Shown here in pieces: positions 7,546-16,154 of a stretch of DNA of 64,000 nucleotides (positions within the stretch are counted from its first letter, which is position 1; each line of letters starts with the position of its first letter). The DNA is from Bradyrhizobium iriomotense (GTDB lineage Bacteria; Pseudomonadota; Alphaproteobacteria; Rhizobiales; Xanthobacteraceae). Position numbers and translations under genes: made by a program. The notes below the pieces were generated by a model that was given only the letters and a program-made list of their open reading frames with translations, was not told the origin of the DNA and ran no database searches. The stretch covers positions 248,001 to 312,000 of the forward strand of contig NZ_BSOW01000003.1 in NCBI RefSeq assembly GCF_030160715.1, given 5' to 3'.

Positions 7546-9501
7546 CTAAGGTGCAAGCCGGGCCAGCGTGCCGGCTTGCGCCGCCACGACGGCATCGGCT
7601 GCATCCTCGGGAAGGAGCAGTCGGTCGTCGACCAGGCGCGCGGTTGCAGCCTTGACCGCGGCCACATAGGCATCTGGCGTGGGATAGAGCTCCTCGATCG
7701 AGGGGCGCGGGTCACCGGCGGCAAGGCGCTCTGCGCGCGTGCCCGCGAAGGCCAGCGTGCCGCCCATCTGGGTACACAGCGTCTGCGTGCCGTCTGCCCC
7801 GGCGATCGCATTCCATCCCGTGTAGGTCGCGCGAGCCGCAGCAAGCAATGGCAGCCGGACGCCGGCCAGTGCGTTGCCATCAGCGCCGGCGCGCGGCAGA
7901 TAGAGCGGGTATTCTCCGCGCACCTTCGGCAATGGAGCGGCCTGTTCGATCGCCTCCGCGCGTGCATATTGTGCGCGATAGCCGAGGCCGGGGATCGGCA
8001 CGGAATAGACGTCGTCGGCTGCGACGAGCGTATTCTGCGCGAGTGTCGGGTAGCGGCTTGCGGGTGGCGACACGTCTTCGGTGATCCACGCGCGCAAATC
8101 GGTCAGCAGCGCGCGAAAGGCGGGGCCGCCATAGACGGGATTGAGCGGCAGCGTGCAGGTCGGTCGATGGGTGACGCCGGCGCTCGCGATATTGCCATGC
8201 GGGCTGCCTGCGATCATGTAGAGCCGCACCTCGGGCGGCGGCTCCAGGTTGCGCCCGCGCGTGTCGGTGACGAGCAGGCTCGCTTCGGACCCCCAGAACT
8301 CGAACTCGGAGTCGATCTGCATGATGCGCGGACAGGTGTTGGTCAGGCTGCAACGGAGCAACAGCCCGTCGCGCCGGCCAGTGTAGGCATCCTCCGTGAC
8401 GGCATAGGTGAAGGGGAAACGCAGCACGGGATAGAGCCGGTCGAACTCCGGGCTCGGATTTCGACTAGGCTCGGCAAAGCGGTCATTGGTGAAGCTGCGC
8501 CGCGCGCCGGGGATGATCGGCATCATCGCCTCGAACACCAGTCGTCCGGCTTCGTCCTCGTTCATCCCATAATAGAGCACGTCGCGAAGCACGCGGCCGG
8601 ACTGCGAAATGCCGAGCCCGATCGCTCGCGAGATGCCGCTCTGGCCGTCGGCCGCGAGCGGATTGGCCGGACCGCGCTCACGCCGCAGGAAGGCGGTGAC
8701 GTCGCGGATCGCGGCGAGCCCCATGCCTGTTACCTTGGGATCGCGTGCCGTGTAGGTCAGCTCGTACAGCGCATCCGCGATCAAGCTGGGCGGGCGCGTG
8801 ATCTCGACCGTCGTATCGTCAACGAAGGTGAGCTTGAGCTCCGGCGGAGTTTGCCGCGGATCGTCGGCGCGGGCGTGCACCGACAATTGCGCGCTGCCGC
8901 GGTCCGCGACGGGATAGCTCAGCGTCGCGCGATGCGGGCTGGTCGTGTCGCCAAAGCTCCACTCCTCGCGCACGGGTCCGGTGATCCCGGCAACCACCGG
9001 CACCTGGATCCCAAGCATGTCGGCGCCTGTGGGCGCGTCCGCCTGCCACCCGGCCCAGACCAGCGTGTAGCCCTGCGACAGCAGGAAGCCGCGCCCCATG
9101 TCATCCGCTTGCTCGAGACGCACGCTTCCCTGGATCGAGCTGTCGTCGAACCAGGCCGATATCAGCCTGCGCCCGCGGTTCGGTATTTCGAACAGCAGAA
9201 TGCCGTTCGGATGGGCGGGACGGAGGATGACGACGTCGCTGGTGGCCTCGACCTTGCCGTCGGCATTGCGCGGCGCGCGATCGAGATCGGCGATGACGGC
9301 GTTGCGGGGATTGGCCGGATCGAGCGCAATGGTGGCGCTCGCAGTGATCCTCTCGACTTGACCGGCGGGGCCGAAGCTGCGGCCTTGCAGGGCGGAGGTG
9401 GTGCGATCGAGAACGTTGAAGCGTGTGACCTCTGCGCTGGCGGGCGCAGAGCAGGCGAGAGCGATCAGCCCGCTCAACAACAGAGCGGCGTGGCGCACCA
9501 T
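7546..9501 (-). CDS. Exported alpha/beta-hydrolase domain protein
   Basis: A 651-residue protein with a Sec signal peptide (M-V-R-H-A-A-L-L-L-S-G-L-I-A-L-A-C-S-A-P-A-S-A, cleavage after about residue 23). The nucleophile elbow is G-L-G-I-S-Q-S-G-R near residue 299. This fits the large alpha/beta-hydrolase family of about 600-700 residues found next to aromatic and catabolic genes in proteobacteria, for which a specific substrate is not established. It lies 81 bases downstream of the SDR gene on the same strand, so it may be the last gene of the symporter-BNR-SDR operon. Periplasmic hydrolysis of an ester or lactone before uptake would fit that context, but this is inference. Confidence 0.7.
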   Translation of the reverse strand: MVRHAALLLSGLIALACSAPASAEVTRFNVLDRTTSALQGRSFGPAGQVERITASATIALDPANPRNAVIADLDRAPRNADGKVEATSDVVILRPAHPNGILLFEIPNRGRRLISAWFDDSSIQGSVRLEQADDMGRGFLLSQGYTLVWAGWQADAPTGADMLGIQVPVVAGITGPVREEWSFGDTTSPHRATLSYPVADRGSAQLSVHARADDPRQTPPELKLTFVDDTTVEITRPPSLIADALYELTYTARDPKVTGMGLAAIRDVTAFLRRERGPANPLAADGQSGISRAIGLGISQSGRVLRDVLYYGMNEDEAGRLVFEAMMPIIPGARRSFTNDRFAEPSRNPSPEFDRLYPVLRFPFTYAVTEDAYTGRRDGLLLRCSLTNTCPRIMQIDSEFEFWGSEASLLVTDTRGRNLEPPPEVRLYMIAGSPHGNIASAGVTHRPTCTLPLNPVYGGPAFRALLTDLRAWITEDVSPPASRYPTLAQNTLVAADDVYSVPIPGLGYRAQYARAEAIEQAAPLPKVRGEYPLYLPRAGADGNALAGVRLPLLAAARATYTGWNAIAGADGTQTLCTQMGGTLAFAGTRAERLAAGDPRPSIEELYPTPDAYVAAVKAATARLVDDRLLLPEDAADAVVAAQAGTLARLAP

Positions 9502-9582
9502 GTCGTGTCTCCTCCCAGAGTCAGGACATGATGAGTAGAGCGCGGCGGGCGTGATCTGGCAAGCCGGGCGCGAGCGTCGCGT

Positions 9583-10266
9583 TCAGAGCGAGCTGCCGCC
9601 GCAGATCACCAGTTGCTGCCCGGTGATTGCGCCTGCTTCCGCCGAGAGCAGGAACGCCACACTGGCCGCGACTTCCTGGGGGCGGATGAAGCGGCCGATT
9701 GGCGGGAGCCTCGGTGCCACAGTGGCGCGCGTCGGGTCCTTCAGCATTGGCGTCTCTGTCGCGGCGGGCGCAACGACGTTGACCGTGATGCCGCGGGGTG
9801 CAAGCTCCATGGCCCAGGACCGCGCCAAAGCGACCAGCGCCGCTTTCGTCGCAGCATATTGGCCCCGGCCGGATGCGCCCGAGGCGGTCCGGCTGCCGAT
9901 GAAGACGATACGTCCGCCGTCGGGCAGGCTTGGGGCCAGCGTGTTGGCGAGGCGCTCTGCGACATCGACATGCAGCCGCCACATCGCGGCGCCGTCGTCA
10001 TGATTGAGCGCGCCGAGATGACCAACCCTGAGAACGCCCGCGGCATGAACGAGAGCCGTCGGTGCGATCCCTGCGAGGGCGGGCGCAATGGCATCGACGT
10101 TGCCGAGATCAAGCGACAAGTGATCAAACGCCGGGTGATCGAATGGCCCGGGGCGGCGGCTGATGCCGGTGACGCGCCAGCCGTCACGCAGCAGGCGTTC
10201 AATGATCGCGGCGCCGATCCCTGAACTGGCGCCTGTGACGAGCGCGTGGGGCCGGCTTCGCATCAT
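9583..10266 (-). CDS. SDR-family NAD(P)-dependent oxidoreductase
   Basis: A 227-residue classical short-chain dehydrogenase. The cofactor motif T-G-A-S-S-G-I-G sits at about residues 11-18, A-G-V-L replaces the usual N-A-G/N-N-A-G, and the catalytic Ser and Y-A-A-T-K lie in I-G-S-R-T-A-S-G...G-Q-Y-A-A-T-K. A P-A-A-T-E-T-P substrate-loop segment and a C-terminal I-T-G-Q-Q-L-V-I-C-G-G complete the fold. Two ATG codons in tandem (10266 and 10263) can start it, one base after the stop of the BNR gene. It is probably an alcohol or sugar dehydrogenase in the symporter operon; the substrate is not deducible. Confidence 0.8.
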   Translation of the reverse strand: MMRSRPHALVTGASSGIGAAIIERLLRDGWRVTGISRRPGPFDHPAFDHLSLDLGNVDAIAPALAGIAPTALVHAAGVLRVGHLGALNHDDGAAMWRLHVDVAERLANTLAPSLPDGGRIVFIGSRTASGASGRGQYAATKAALVALARSWAMELAPRGITVNVVAPAATETPMLKDPTRATVAPRLPPIGRFIRPQEVAASVAFLLSAEAGAITGQQLVICGGSSL

Positions 10267-10267
10267 C

Positions 10268-11458
10268 CTAGTCCCTGGCCGCGCGCGTGGCCCATGGCTC
10301 GGTCACGCGAACATGCTTGATCGCCCGGCGATGGAAGGTGAAGGCCATGTGAAGCGCGCCGTCGGCGGTCTGCTTGATCGAGGGATATGACAGCTCTCGA
10401 TTGGTCTGGTCGCGCGAGTTGTTGGTCATGCAATAGCCGTCGCCGGTCTCGACGTCGCGCTTGGTCCAGCTCCGTCCGCCGTCGGCCGAGACCGCGAGCG
10501 TCATCGGCGCTCTCGGCGCGCCCCAGAACGCGGTGCGTCCGTCCGTCTTGCCTTCGCCGGCGATCACCGGCGGCAGCTCGTCTTCGATCTCGTCGTAGAG
10601 GGAAAGACGGCGCGCGGTCGCGGCATTGGCGCTGCTGTCATTGAAGACGAGCGCGAGATGTCCGTCGGCAAGCCGCGTGAACTGGATCGAGGAGTTGTTG
10701 TTCGGAAGAATGGTGGCGACCGGCGTCGACCATGTGCGGCCGTGGTCTGTCGACCGGCTCTGATAGATATTGTCGGCCCAGCGGCTGCGAAACAGTGCGA
10801 GCAGCGAGCCGTCGTCCAGACGCTCGATGCACATATGCACGCAGCCGCGGCTTCCCGGCACGTCCACGTCACGCCAGGTCGCGCCCGCGTCGGAGGAAAT
10901 CTTCACCGCGCTGGTGTCCTCGTCGCCGTTCCATTTCCGTCCCGGCGTGCTGTGGCAATAGAAGACGGGCAGGAGCCAGTCACCATTGTCGAGCACCACC
11001 ATCGGCTGCCGGATGAAGGTGCCGCGGCCGCGCTGCTCGGCAAACAGCGTCTCGATCGGGCTCCAGGTCCGGCCGTGGTCGCGCGACAGGCGCCTGCGGA
11101 CGAAGGCCGTGTCCTGGTTTCCGGCAAGCTGCGCCGTCCACATCAGCCACAGCGTGCCGTCCGGGGCGGGGAACAGCACCGGATTCTGCTCGGAACGCCT
11201 GGAATCATCGGACAGCTTTTCGGCGGGCGACCATTCCGTCGCCCCGCGGGCAAGGCGCGAGAAATAGACCGAGATGTCCGACATGCCTTCCTGCGTGCCG
11301 CCGAACCAGACGCAGCCGAGATCGCCGTTGGCAAGCGGCATCAGATTGGCCGCGTGATTCTGCACGCAGGGCGACGGAATGAAGGCGTCGAACCGGTCAG
11401 GATCGCCGGCCGCCCGGCGCACGACACCGTCGACCGCGATCTCGATATCCGCGATCAT
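10268..11458 (-). CDS. BNR/Asp-box sialidase-like protein (exo-alpha-sialidase superfamily)
   Basis: A 396-residue predicted six-bladed beta-propeller. At least four Asp-box repeats can be read: S-R-D-H-G-R-T-W, S-S-D-A-G-A-T-W, S-T-D-H-G-R-T-W and S-A-D-G-G-R-S-W. An N-terminal N-L-M-P-L-A-N-G-D-L-G-C-V-W-F-G-G-T-Q-E and N-P-V-L-F-P-A-P-D-G-T-L are typical of the sialidase-family proteins linked to sugar catabolism. There is no signal peptide, so it should be cytoplasmic. It overlaps the symporter stop by four bases, so it probably acts on whatever that symporter imports. True sialidase activity is doubtful, because no sialic-acid kinase or epimerase gene is nearby. Confidence 0.75.
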   Translation of the reverse strand: MIADIEIAVDGVVRRAAGDPDRFDAFIPSPCVQNHAANLMPLANGDLGCVWFGGTQEGMSDISVYFSRLARGATEWSPAEKLSDDSRRSEQNPVLFPAPDGTLWLMWTAQLAGNQDTAFVRRRLSRDHGRTWSPIETLFAEQRGRGTFIRQPMVVLDNGDWLLPVFYCHSTPGRKWNGDEDTSAVKISSDAGATWRDVDVPGSRGCVHMCIERLDDGSLLALFRSRWADNIYQSRSTDHGRTWSTPVATILPNNNSSIQFTRLADGHLALVFNDSSANAATARRLSLYDEIEDELPPVIAGEGKTDGRTAFWGAPRAPMTLAVSADGGRSWTKRDVETGDGYCMTNNSRDQTNRELSYPSIKQTADGALHMAFTFHRRAIKHVRVTEPWATRAARD

Positions 11459-12891
11459 GCTGAAGTCCTTTCCACGAGAGTATTGGCTTGCGCGGCCGTC
11501 GGTGCGCTGCGGTCGGTGGGCGCGCGGCCGAGTACGAGGCGCTCGACCGCCATCACGACCAGCGGCGTCGCCGCTGCGATGTACATGTTGTCGATGCCGA
11601 AGGGATTTCCGAGCAGGTACCAGACCGTCGTCGAGATCGCTGCGCCGATCAGGCCCGCGGTCGCGCCGCGGTTGCTGGCAAACAGCGGCAGATAGAAGCC
11701 CATCATGGCGACGATCGTGATCGACAGCCGCAGCGCGCGCGTGAAGAACGACAGCTTGAGGATCTCGGGAACGAAGAACACGAAAACCAGCGGCAGGATG
11801 CCGATCACGACCGAGAATACGCGGGTCATCTTCAGCTCGCGCTCCGGCGTCGGCTTCCAGTAGGGGACATAGAAGTCACGCACCACCAGCGAGGCGATCG
11901 CGAGCGCGACCGTGCAGACGCTGACGAAGATCGAGGCGACCAGCGAAGTCGTCACGAAAGCGGAGGCCAGTGGCGGCATCTTCTCCAGGAACACCGGCAG
12001 CGCGTAGAGGCTGTTCATGTCGGGGTAGAGGAATTTTGCCGCAACACCGATCAGGGCGAGCAGGAAGCCGAGCGGGAGACAGAACGCGGCCGCGTAGAAG
12101 GTCGCCTTGCGGGCGTCGTCGGCGCTCGGTGTCGAGGAGATCGCCTGCACGATGAACTGCGTCGAGAAGATCGCGCCGACAGTGCCGAAGGTCCAGGCGA
12201 AGATGGTGGTGAAGCCGATCTTGCCGTCCCAGCTGAAGTAGTAGGCCGGGAGTTTCGCCTGGATCGGCGCGATCCCGCCGGTGAGCGACATTGCGACCGC
12301 GAAGATGATGAGGATGCCGACGACCTTGATGGCGCTGTGCAGGATCGTGACCCAGGCCACGCCCTTCAGGCCGCCGAACACGTAGTAGAACGTAGAGACC
12401 ACGGCGATGATGCACATCGCGATGGGCAGGCTGATATGCAGCGAGGTGGCGATGGCCGCTGCGCCGCTGACATAGTTGCCGACGTTCACGAGCAGCAGCG
12501 CGTAGATCATGATCACCGACACGGTGAGCATGGTCGACTTGCCGTATTTCTGCGCGATCGCGGCCGAGATGGTGTATTCGCCGGAATTGTAGAGTTTCTT
12601 CACCATCAAGAATCCGAACAGCAGGAAGCCGATCGAGGCGCCGAGCACGGCCCATCCGGCGGCCATGCCGGACTGAAACGCTTCCTGCGCCGTGCCGACG
12701 GTCGACTTGGCGCCAACGAACTCGGACATCATGAGCACGCCGACGACGACGGCGGGCATGGCGCGCGCGCCGGTCATGAACTGATCGCTCGTCCTGCTGC
12801 GCAGCTTGATTGTGAGCCACGATGTGAACGCGATGTAGGCGACGATCATCGTGACGATGAGCGTGGTCTCTCCATTGAGGATGGCTTGCAT
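11455..12891 (-). CDS. Sodium:solute symporter (SSS family)
   Basis: A 478-residue integral membrane protein with about 13 hydrophobic segments. SSS features include the N-terminal S-D-Q-F-M-T-G-A-R-A-M-P, the M-M-S-E-F-V-G-A-K-S-T-V-G-T-A helix that helps form the substrate and sodium sites, and the F-G-G-L-K-G-V-A-W-V-T segment. It is first in a leftward operon with the BNR protein and an SDR. A 29-bp motif 74 bases upstream of its start also occurs before the rightward dapA-like operon, which ties the two operons to one regulator. Substrate is probably a sugar, sugar acid or related carboxylate (inference from neighbours). Confidence 0.85.
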   Translation of the reverse strand: MQAILNGETTLIVTMIVAYIAFTSWLTIKLRSRTSDQFMTGARAMPAVVVGVLMMSEFVGAKSTVGTAQEAFQSGMAAGWAVLGASIGFLLFGFLMVKKLYNSGEYTISAAIAQKYGKSTMLTVSVIMIYALLLVNVGNYVSGAAAIATSLHISLPIAMCIIAVVSTFYYVFGGLKGVAWVTILHSAIKVVGILIIFAVAMSLTGGIAPIQAKLPAYYFSWDGKIGFTTIFAWTFGTVGAIFSTQFIVQAISSTPSADDARKATFYAAAFCLPLGFLLALIGVAAKFLYPDMNSLYALPVFLEKMPPLASAFVTTSLVASIFVSVCTVALAIASLVVRDFYVPYWKPTPERELKMTRVFSVVIGILPLVFVFFVPEILKLSFFTRALRLSITIVAMMGFYLPLFASNRGATAGLIGAAISTTVWYLLGNPFGIDNMYIAAATPLVVMAVERLVLGRAPTDRSAPTAAQANTLVERTSA

Positions 12892-12964
12892 CAGTGGTGT
12901 TTCCTCTCGTGACGCGGACGCGGTGTTGTGAAGCCCGCTATGTCCGGTTTTGTCCGATTGCTTG

Positions 12965-12993
12965 TTGATCGGAATGCGAACAAATGTTGTTAA
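12965..12993 (-). promoter_or_regulatory. IclR-type operator/promoter, symporter operon copy
   Basis: Read leftward, this 29-bp element matches the element at 14077-14105 at 25 of 29 positions, with no gaps. It starts with TTAACA (-35-like) and includes the core TTGTTCGCATTCCGATCAA, an imperfect dyad. It ends 74 bases before the symporter start. The neighbouring IclR protein is the obvious candidate binder. The rest of the 12892-13114 gap shows no gene. Confidence 0.65.
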
Positions 12994-13114
12994 CTGCTAT
13001 TAGACCTGCCTGAGCGCCCTCCGTCAAGCGCACGCGTTGACGCGGTGGTGGGTCGCACCCCGCCGCACGTTCATTGCCGCAGCGAGTTCAATGGGTTCCC
13101 GGTTGGACGAAAGA

Positions 13115-13912
13115 TCAGCCGCTCATTTGGACTGCGTTGGTCAAGAGCTTGGCGACTCGCAGCACTTCCGGCAGCGCCGATTTTTCGAACGCCTTGATAT
13201 CGATGCGGTTGGCGTCGACGGTGAGGCTGATGCCTGCCACGATGGATTTGTCGGGGCCGAACACGGGTGCCGCGAGGGTGCGCAGGCCATAGGCGTTTTC
13301 GCCGTCGGAGACGGCATAACCCTGCTTGCGCACCTGATCGAGCCGCGTGAGCAACGCCTTCAAATCCGTCAGTGTCCGTTCCGACAATTTGATCCGCTCG
13401 GTGGCCTCGAGCCGCGCGATCTGCTCGTTTTTCGGCAGGCCCGCAAGCATGACGTGGCCGAGCGCTGCGGCGTAGGCCTTGATCCGGCTGCCGGGCCTGC
13501 GGTCGATCTTGTGGCGGTCGAGGCCGGCGCTGACGCGCGCGAGATAGACGACGTCGCTGCCGTCGAGAACGCCGAGCGAGGCGGCATCCCCCAGCGCCGG
13601 GACCAGCTCGCGCAGCAGCGGCTCCGCCTGGCCGCGCAGATTGCCGGCGGAGAGCGCGGTGTAGCCGAGATCGAGGCACTTCAGGCTGAGACGATAATGG
13701 CGCGTCGCCTCATTGGCGTGGAGGTAGCCGAGCTTGACCAGAGTCTGTACCAGGCGGAACGCCGTGCCGCGGTCCATCTCGGCGCGTTCGGCGATCTCCG
13801 TGATCGTCAGTTCGAACTCTTCAGCCGAAAAACTCTTCAGCACGGCGAAGGCCTTGGCCACCGAGTTCACGAAGTTCTTGGGATTGTCGGCTGGTGATGC
13901 AGTCTTGGCCAA
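13115..13912 (-). CDS. IclR-family transcriptional regulator
   Basis: A 265-residue protein. The reading frame is open to 14086, but the family-like sequence begins around a TTG at 13912 (L-A-K-T-A-S), which has GAGGGG upstream, so I chose that start. The N-terminal winged helix (S-V-A-K-A-F-A-V-L-K-S-F ... L-T-I-T-E-I-A-E-R-A-E-M-D-R-G-T-A-F-R-L-V-Q-T-L) is followed by an IclR effector domain with V-Y-L-A-R-V and G-Y-A-V-S-D-G-E-N. It lies between two divergent catabolic operons that share a conserved motif, so it probably controls both in response to a pathway metabolite. Confidence 0.85.
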   Translation of the reverse strand: MAKTASPADNPKNFVNSVAKAFAVLKSFSAEEFELTITEIAERAEMDRGTAFRLVQTLVKLGYLHANEATRHYRLSLKCLDLGYTALSAGNLRGQAEPLLRELVPALGDAASLGVLDGSDVVYLARVSAGLDRHKIDRRPGSRIKAYAAALGHVMLAGLPKNEQIARLEATERIKLSERTLTDLKALLTRLDQVRKQGYAVSDGENAYGLRTLAAPVFGPDKSIVAGISLTVDANRIDIKAFEKSALPEVLRVAKLLTNAVQMSG

Positions 13913-14076
13913 TGTTCGTTTCCCCTCATCTGACGTCTGGCGGAAAGAGTTGGAACTCCTCGCGAATCCGCGCTCTACTTCGGCCAGTCGGCAAGCAGGG
14001 AAGTCCTCCCAGATGGAAAGGCATGGACTGCTCGCTTGACGGCCGCGACCGCGAAGTCTAATCACCTCCCCAAGGT

Positions 14077-14105
14077 TTGACAACAATTGTTCGGAATCCG
14101 ATCAA
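14077..14105 (+). promoter_or_regulatory. IclR-type operator/promoter, dapA-like operon copy
   Basis: This 29-bp element starts with a TTGACA (-35-like) and contains the 19-bp near-palindrome TTGTTCGGAATCCGATCAA, symmetric about one central A with 8 of 9 arm pairs matching. It ends 34 bases before the GTG start of the DapA-family gene. The leftward copy before the symporter differs at four positions. Shared sequence at the heads of two operons flanking an IclR gene is strong evidence for a common operator. No other gene is visible in the 13913-14139 gap. Confidence 0.7.
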
Positions 14106-14139
14106 TGATCGGCCGAATGCCAATGGAGGAGCTCTCGTC

Positions 14140-15042
14140 GTGGACATCAAGCCCAAAGGCGTATTTTGCGCGGCGTTGACGCCGCTTGATGCCGATCTTG
14201 CGCCGGATCATGCCGTTTTCGTCAAGCATTGTCGCCATCTCCTGAGCGAAGGCTGTGATGGCATCGCCTTGTTGGGCACGACCGGTGAGGCGAACTCGTT
14301 CTCGGCGAGCGAACGCAAGGCGCTGATCGAGAGCGTCGTCCGCGCCGGGATCGCGCCGTCAAAGCTCCTGCCTGGAACCGGCGTGCCGGCGTTGACCGAA
14401 ACGGTCGAGCTGACGCGGCATGCGCTCTCGCTCGGTGTCACCACCGTGGTGATGCTGCCGCCGTTCTACTACAAGGACATCACGGAAGAGGGGCTCTATG
14501 CCTCCTACAGCGAGGTCATTCAGCGTGTCGCTGATCCCAACCTCAAGGTCGTGCTCTATCATATTCCCCAGATGTCGCATCAGCCGATCCCGCACGCGGT
14601 GATCGCGCGGCTGCGCGCGGCCTATCCGGATGTCATCGTCGGCATCAAGGATTCTTCGGGCGACTTCGCCAACATGACGGCGATGATTGAGAAATTCCCG
14701 GGCTTTTCGGTGCTCGCAGGCGCCGATCCGCTGCTGCTGCCGCTTCTGAAGAAGGGCGGGGCGGGCTGCATCACCGCAACCTCGAACCTGGTGGCGCGTG
14801 AGCTCGCTTACGTGTTTCGTCATTATAACGATGGCGATGCCGCGCTCGAGGCGGCGCAAAACCGCATCATCAAGGCGCGCGAGCGTGCCTCCATGTTCCC
14901 GCAGATTGCTTCGCTGAAGACGCTGCTGGCGCAAGAGACCGGGCACGCCGGCTGGCGCCGGCTGCGGCCGCCGCTGCTGCCGTTGTCGCAGGAGAATGCC
15001 GACAAGCTGCTCGCCACAGGGCTCGTCAAGGAGCAGGTGTGA
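14140..15042 (+). CDS. Dihydrodipicolinate synthase (DapA/NanA) family lyase
   Basis: A 300-residue TIM-barrel class I lyase. I chose GTG 14140 because GGAGGAG lies eight bases upstream; the frame's earlier TTG overlaps the operator. The pyruvate-binding G-T-T-G-E-A is at residues 46-51, catalytic Tyr140 is in L-Y-H-I-P-Q, and the Schiff-base Lys170 is in V-G-I-K-D-S-S-G-D. The family includes DHDPS, N-acetylneuraminate lyase, KDG aldolase and ketodeoxyglucarate dehydratase. The context (DUF1537 kinase, PdxA2, alcohol dehydrogenase) favours cleavage or dehydration of a 2-keto-3-deoxy sugar acid over lysine biosynthesis. It overlaps the next gene by four bases. Confidence 0.8.
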   Translation: MDIKPKGVFCAALTPLDADLAPDHAVFVKHCRHLLSEGCDGIALLGTTGEANSFSASERKALIESVVRAGIAPSKLLPGTGVPALTETVELTRHALSLGVTTVVMLPPFYYKDITEEGLYASYSEVIQRVADPNLKVVLYHIPQMSHQPIPHAVIARLRAAYPDVIVGIKDSSGDFANMTAMIEKFPGFSVLAGADPLLLPLLKKGGAGCITATSNLVARELAYVFRHYNDGDAALEAAQNRIIKARERASMFPQIASLKTLLAQETGHAGWRRLRPPLLPLSQENADKLLATGLVKEQV

Positions 15043-16154
15043 GGCCGTCGCTCCGCCTTCTCGCCGATGATCTGACCGGTGCGCTGGATACGGCCGCCGA
15101 GTTCGTCGGCGTGTGCGGACCGCTTCAAGTGACCTGGGCGGAGGCGCTGCCTTTGCAACCTCCTGCCTGCCTCGCGGTCGATACCGGCACGCGGGAGCGC
15201 GACAAGGCCGAGAGCGCTGGGATCGTCGAGCGCCTCGCGCCGCTGCTGCGCGACGGAGCGATCGCCTACAAAAAGGTCGATAGCCTGTTGCGCGGCGCAT
15301 GGGCGGCCGAGCTCTCCGCGTGCCTGCGATCGGGGCCGTGGAGGTCCTGCATCGTGGCTCCGGCTTTCGCCTATCAGGGGCGCCGCACCTTTGGCGGCCA
15401 GCAATATGCGCGCGCGCATGACGGCAGCTGGTCGCGGGTCGGCGACAACCTGCTGGTACAGCTTGCAGCCGAAGGGCTCGCCGCGCAGACGGGGCGGCTC
15501 GACACCGATTTGCCTGCCGGCGTCAGCGTCTTCGACGCGGAGAGCGAGGATGATCTCGATCGCATCGTCGCGATCGGACGCCGCGCGTCGCCGCCGGTCC
15601 TGTGGTGCGGCAGCGGCGGGCTTGCCGGCGCGCTCGCACGCGGCAGCGATGCGTCGGCGCCGTCGGCGTTGCGCAAGCCGGTCCTCGGGCTGTTCGGATC
15701 GGACCAGCCTGCGACCGCGGCGCAGCTTGCGGCCTGCGGTGAGGCCGTCGTTGCGCTTGCGGAAACCGGCGAAGACAATGCCGGATTGGTTCGCCGCAAG
15801 CTTGATACGGAAGGCGCTGCGCTGGTGAAGTTCGACCTCGCATCCGGTCTGTCCCGCGGTGAGGCGGCGCGCCGCATCGCGCGCGGACTGACGTCGCTGA
15901 CGACGGCGCTGGAGCCGCCGGGCACGCTGATCGTCGCGGGCGGCGAGACTTTGCGGGCGTTGTGCCTTGCGCTCGGCGCAAGCGCACTCGAAGTGACCGG
16001 ACGCATCATGCCGGGCCTGCCATGCTCGATCATTCGCGGCGGCAGCTGGGACGGCGTCGCGGTGATCTCGAAATCAGGCGCCTTCGGCGCGCCGAACTTG
16101 TGGCGCACGCTGTTGCAGGACAGTCAGTTGATCAACGAAAGACACGACACATGA
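15039..16154 (+). CDS. Four-carbon acid sugar kinase family protein (DUF1537, DtnK/OtnK-like)
   Basis: A 371-residue kinase starting at a GTG that overlaps the previous stop. Family marks: L-A-D-D-L-T-G at residues 8-14, K-K-V-D-S-L-L-R-G-A-W near 78-88, P-A-F-A-Y-Q-G-R-R-T for the substrate domain, and the C-terminal nucleotide-binding A-G-G-E-T and K-S-G-A-F-G-A-P. DUF1537 kinases phosphorylate threonate, erythronate and related acid sugars, and their genes typically sit next to a PdxA2-type dehydrogenase, as here. It is a little shorter than the typical 400-430 residues. The acid sugar used is not deducible from sequence alone. Confidence 0.8.
   Translation: MRPSLRLLADDLTGALDTAAEFVGVCGPLQVTWAEALPLQPPACLAVDTGTRERDKAESAGIVERLAPLLRDGAIAYKKVDSLLRGAWAAELSACLRSGPWRSCIVAPAFAYQGRRTFGGQQYARAHDGSWSRVGDNLLVQLAAEGLAAQTGRLDTDLPAGVSVFDAESEDDLDRIVAIGRRASPPVLWCGSGGLAGALARGSDASAPSALRKPVLGLFGSDQPATAAQLAACGEAVVALAETGEDNAGLVRRKLDTEGAALVKFDLASGLSRGEAARRIARGLTSLTTALEPPGTLIVAGGETLRALCLALGASALEVTGRIMPGLPCSIIRGGSWDGVAVISKSGAFGAPNLWRTLLQDSQLINERHDT

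Noticed and set aside
7576..9531. Rightward 651-codon open frame opposite the hydrolase
   Set aside because: Antisense shadow in GC-rich DNA. The protein is low-complexity Arg/Gly/His-rich with no domain, and the leftward frame has a signal peptide and hydrolase motif.
11488..12912. Rightward 474-codon open frame opposite the symporter
   Set aside because: Antisense shadow with low-complexity charged sequence.
10268..15042. Sialic-acid catabolism (NanA plus sialidase plus SSS transporter)
   Set aside because: No ManNAc kinase, epimerase or GlcNAc-6-phosphate genes are present, and the co-operonic kinase and PdxA2 fit acid sugars better. NanA-type activity cannot be fully excluded.
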